Part shown: positions 5,144-7,167 of the stretch, piece by piece | Layout: each line of letters opens with the position of its first letter | How positions within the stretch are numbered: position 1 is the stretch's first letter | NCBI GenBank assembly: GCA_027036755.1 | Contig: JALWDV010000731.1 | Location: 1 to 7,167, forward strand | Length of the DNA stretch: 7,167 bases | Direction: 5' to 3' | Source of the DNA: Anaerolineae bacterium | GTDB taxonomy: Bacteria > Chloroflexota > Anaerolineae > J102 | Position numbers and translations under genes: made by a program | Notes under the pieces: generated by a model | Seen by the model: the letters and a program-made list of their open reading frames with translations, nothing else | The model's database searches: none | What the model was told of the DNA's origin: nothing

Positions 5144-5809
5144 ATGGTTTCCAAACTCGCCCTCTTCGTCCTGCATCTCCTGGGTTGGGAGCTCATCGGC
5201 CAGCGCCCGACCTGCAAAAAATACGTCATGGTGGGCGCGCCCCACACCTCCAACTGGGATTTCCTCTATTTCTACCTGGGAGCGCTGGCGTTTGATATTC
5301 GCATCTCCTTCATGATCAAGAATTCAGTGTTCCGCGGCCCGCTGGGGCCCATCCTGCGTTGGATGGGCGGCATCCCCATCGACCGCAGTCAGCGCAACAA
5401 CCTGGTGGAGCAGATGGTGCAGGCCTTCGAGCAGCGGGAGGAGCTGGCGTTGCTGATCCCGCCTTCGGGCACGCGACGGCGCACCGATTACTGGAAGTCG
5501 GGCTTCTACTACATCGCCCTGGGCGCTAAAGTCCCCCTGGTGCTGGCTATCATGGATTTCGAGAAAAAGGAAGTGGGCATTCAGCGCGTTTACGAGCCGA
5601 CAGGTGACATAAAACGAGACATGGACGTCATCCGCAGCGTGTACGAGCCCGTGGCAGCCAAGTTTCCGCACGAGAAGAGCCGAGTGCGGCTGCGGCAGGA
5701 GGACGAGCCGCGGGGGCGGGCGGCGGGCCCAGCCATCGCCGCAACGCGTGGGGAGCGGGCCAGTGAAGAGCGCGGCGAGGCGTTACGCGAGAAAAAGCCC
5801 GCGGCGTAG
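5144..5809 (+). CDS. Lysophospholipid acyltransferase-like protein (PlsC/LPLAT superfamily)
   Basis: A 221-residue protein. Residues 32-41 (APHTSNWDFL) carry the HX4D catalytic motif, H34 and D39. Residues 75-81 (GGIPIDR) match the second conserved block, and 106-120 (PPSGTRRRTDYWKSG) match the third. PVL-type motif IV is represented by VPLVLA (130-135). The family moves an acyl group from acyl-CoA or acyl-ACP to a lysophospholipid or related acceptor at the cytoplasmic membrane face; the substrate here is unknown. The third block usually reads EGTR, but here the Glu is Ser108. After about residue 182 comes a charged, Arg/Glu/Ala-rich tail of about 40 residues with no recognised fold. ATG 5144 is chosen because the longer frame from 4964 begins in a repeat element. 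The protein from 5144 starts directly with the family-typical N-terminal helix. Confidence 0.8.
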   Translation: MVSKLALFVLHLLGWELIGQRPTCKKYVMVGAPHTSNWDFLYFYLGALAFDIRISFMIKNSVFRGPLGPILRWMGGIPIDRSQRNNLVEQMVQAFEQREELALLIPPSGTRRRTDYWKSGFYYIALGAKVPLVLAIMDFEKKEVGIQRVYEPTGDIKRDMDVIRSVYEPVAAKFPHEKSRVRLRQEDEPRGRAAGPAIAATRGERASEERGEALREKKPAA

Positions 5810-6001
5810 ATTAGCAGGCTTCGGACATTCGGCTTTGCGTCTTCGTGTGCGATATTTTTACTTTGCGCGTAGTCAATCACTATCCGCCCAACCCCTCATC
5901 ATTCACCCATAACATTGCCCTTACACCCAAAAATCCGATAAGATCGCTATAAAACATCCTGTGCTCTTTCTCATCCTGCAACAAATTTACAATCATTCGC
6001 C
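5810..6001. other. Intergenic spacer with a fragment of the CACNAAG-type repeat
   Basis: No gene and no convincing terminator. The segment 5833-5850, read on the minus strand, gives GCACACGAAGACGCAAAG, two units like those in the element at 4896-5037, suggesting a decayed relic. The stretch 5870-5990 is C- and A-rich without a clear -35/-10 pair. A weak possibility is TTGCCC (5915-5920) with GATAAG 16 nt on. Confidence 0.4.
5988..5993 (+). promoter_or_regulatory. Candidate -10 element for a leaderless kinase-MazG transcript
   Basis: TACAAT, five of six matches to the -10 consensus, ends 8 nt before ATG 6002. No Shine-Dalgarno is present between them (CATTCGCC). No good -35 hexamer stands at 16-18 nt upstream. 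Confidence 0.4.
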
Positions 6002-7057
6002 ATGCCATACAACGAATACATCGCCATCGAAGGGGCCATCGGAGTGGGGAAAACAACCCTGGCCCGAATGCTCTCGGAGGAGCTGAAAGCTTCGCTTCTG
6101 CTGGAGGTCTTCGAGGAAAATCCCTTCCTCAGCGATTTCTACGCCGACCGGGCCCGCTACGCCTTCCAGACGCAGATTTTCTTCCTCATCAGCCGCTATC
6201 ATCAGCAGAGCCGCGTCATCCCCCAGACCCTCACCCGCAAGCGGCTCGTCAGCGATTATCTCTTCGACAAGGATCGGCTTTTCGCCCATCTCAACCTGGC
6301 CAATGACGAGCTGGCCATGTATGAGCGGGTGCACAAAATCCTGGGAGAGCAGATTCCCACGCCCGATCTGGTGGTGTTTCTGCGGGCCAGCACCGATGTG
6401 CTCATGGATCGCATCGCCATGCGCGACCGGCCTTACGAGCGCAACATGGCCCGGGATTACATCGACAGCCTGCGCCGCGCCTACAACGAGTTCTTCAGCA
6501 GCTACGCCAGCGCGCCCGTGCTGACCATCGACGCCAACGATCTCGATTTCGTGCGGTCGGATGAAGACCGGGCCTATGTCATGGGCCTGGTGCGCGCCGC
6601 GCTGGAAAAGGGCGCCATCCAACAGGCGCTGCCCGAGCTCAAGGAGCAGGCCCCGCCCACGGGCATCCGCATCCTCAAGGGCGGCCGCCGTCGCTTGGGG
6701 GATTTCCAGCGCTTCCACCGGGCGCTGGATCAGGAGAAGGGCTTTGGCTCGGACCTGGGCATGAATTTCGCCGGGCTTACCGAGGAGGTGGGCGAGGTGG
6801 GGCGCGAGGTGAAGCTGGCTCTCATCGAGGCGGAGCGGCTGGCCGAGAAGACGGGCAATTATCAAGAGGCCCTGGATCGGGCCATCGATGGCCGCCGCGA
6901 TTTGCTTGCTGAGGAGATGGCCGATGTGCTGGCTTATCTGCTGAAACTGGCCAATTACACCGGCATCGATCTCGAGGCGGCCTACGTGCGCAAGATGGGA
7001 CGCAACTGGCAACGGGATTTCGACGCCCGGCTGCATAATCTGCTGGAGGACGCATGA
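6002..7057 (+). CDS. Deoxynucleoside kinase fused to a MazG-like nucleotide pyrophosphohydrolase domain
   Basis: A 351-residue two-domain protein. Residues 1-205 are a deoxynucleoside kinase: P-loop GAIGVGKT (11-18), EVFEENPFL (35-43) with the likely catalytic acid region, SDYLFDKDRLFA (84-95) in the place of the DRS/ERS motif, and the LID MRDRPYERN (140-148). Kinases of this type use NTP to make dNMP from deoxynucleosides. Residues 206-232 are a linker. Residues 234-350 are an all-helical MazG-like domain with EEVGE (261-265) and EEMAD (304-308), the acidic metal-binding motifs, then YLLKLANYTGIDLEAAYVRKM. MazG-type enzymes cleave (d)NTP to (d)NMP and pyrophosphate. About 39 residues separate the two acidic motifs, longer than I recall for compact MazG proteins. 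The next gene, another kinase, overlaps by ATGA. No Shine-Dalgarno precedes the start. Confidence 0.85.
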   Translation: MPYNEYIAIEGAIGVGKTTLARMLSEELKASLLLEVFEENPFLSDFYADRARYAFQTQIFFLISRYHQQSRVIPQTLTRKRLVSDYLFDKDRLFAHLNLANDELAMYERVHKILGEQIPTPDLVVFLRASTDVLMDRIAMRDRPYERNMARDYIDSLRRAYNEFFSSYASAPVLTIDANDLDFVRSDEDRAYVMGLVRAALEKGAIQQALPELKEQAPPTGIRILKGGRRRLGDFQRFHRALDQEKGFGSDLGMNFAGLTEEVGEVGREVKLALIEAERLAEKTGNYQEALDRAIDGRRDLLAEEMADVLAYLLKLANYTGIDLEAAYVRKMGRNWQRDFDARLHNLLEDA

Positions 7058-7167
7058 CCAAGCGATTCATCGCCATCGCTGGCAACGTGGGGGTGGGCAA
7101 ATCCACCCTCACCCGCATGTTGGCCGGGCGGCTGGGCTGGGAGCCTTTTTTCGAGGCCGTGGACGAT
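7054..7167 (+). CDS. Second deoxynucleoside kinase, N-terminal 38 residues (3' truncated by window edge)
   Basis: The visible protein begins MTKRFIAIAGNVGVGKSTLT and continues RMLAGRLGWEPFFEAVDD. GNVGVGKS (10-17) is the P-loop, and E-P-F-F-E-A-V-D-D corresponds to the following acidic segment of the deoxynucleoside kinase family. It is a paralogue of the kinase half of the preceding protein (GAIGVGKTTLARML). The ATG overlaps the upstream stop as ATGA (7054-7057), and GGAGG at 7045-7049 inside the upstream gene serves as its ribosome binding site, so the two are translationally coupled in one operon. Substrate preference cannot be read from this fragment. Confidence 0.85.
   Translation, partial: MTKRFIAIAGNVGVGKSTLTRMLAGRLGWEPFFEAVDD

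Noticed and set aside
5993..7036. Long open frame (347 codons) on the minus strand opposite the kinase-MazG gene
   Set aside because: It is the codon-bias shadow of a clearly recognised gene, with repetitive Leu/Ala/Gly/His content and no motif.

Overview
The window looks like chromosome from a GC-rich bacterium, most likely Chloroflexota (Anaerolineae/Caldilineae-like). That placement is inference from protein style: Pro/Thr-rich linkers (APTPTP type), an SH3b-PA14-PKD-PKD-META surface protein, an HdeD-like protein, and tandem deoxynucleoside kinases. No rRNA, tRNA or marker gene confirms it.

Layout. Bases 1-170 are the C-terminus of formate-tetrahydrofolate ligase. A perfect hairpin (178-210) separates it from a convergent minus-strand gene (222-650) for a small membrane-anchored protein with its own promoter (709-737). 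The 491-bp divergent region 651-1141 holds a 217-bp MITE-like element (813-1029) with imperfect 23-bp terminal inverted repeats and a perfect 9-bp direct repeat on each side. Next comes a good sigma70-type promoter (1046-1074) driving a six-helix HdeD/DUF308 protein (1142-1675). That gene ends in a terminator followed by a second small element (1764-1854). Then come a membrane-anchored bacterial-PH plus Schlafen/AlbA_2 protein (1877-2860) and, 44 bp on and probably in the same transcript, a 640-residue surface protein (2905-4827). A near-copy of the first terminator follows, with a third small element (4896-5037) related to the second. After that come a lysophospholipid acyltransferase-like gene (5144-5809), a deoxynucleoside kinase fused to a MazG-like domain (6002-7057), and the start of a second deoxynucleoside kinase overlapping it by 4 bp (7054 onward).

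How the parts fit. The proteins fall into one-carbon metabolism (fhs), envelope proteins (anchored protein, HdeD, bPH-Schlafen protein, surface protein, acyltransferase) and nucleotide-pool enzymes (the kinase pair). No known defence or biosynthetic cluster is complete here. The most unusual signals are: (a) two related miniature elements sitting exactly 19 nt after terminators with identical stems, plus a third element whose target repeat shares the TGAAA core; (b) the bPH-Schlafen fusion; (c) the kinase-MazG fusion with an overlapping kinase partner; (d) two start codons without a Shine-Dalgarno that have a -10-like hexamer 7-8 nt upstream, suggesting leaderless transcripts.
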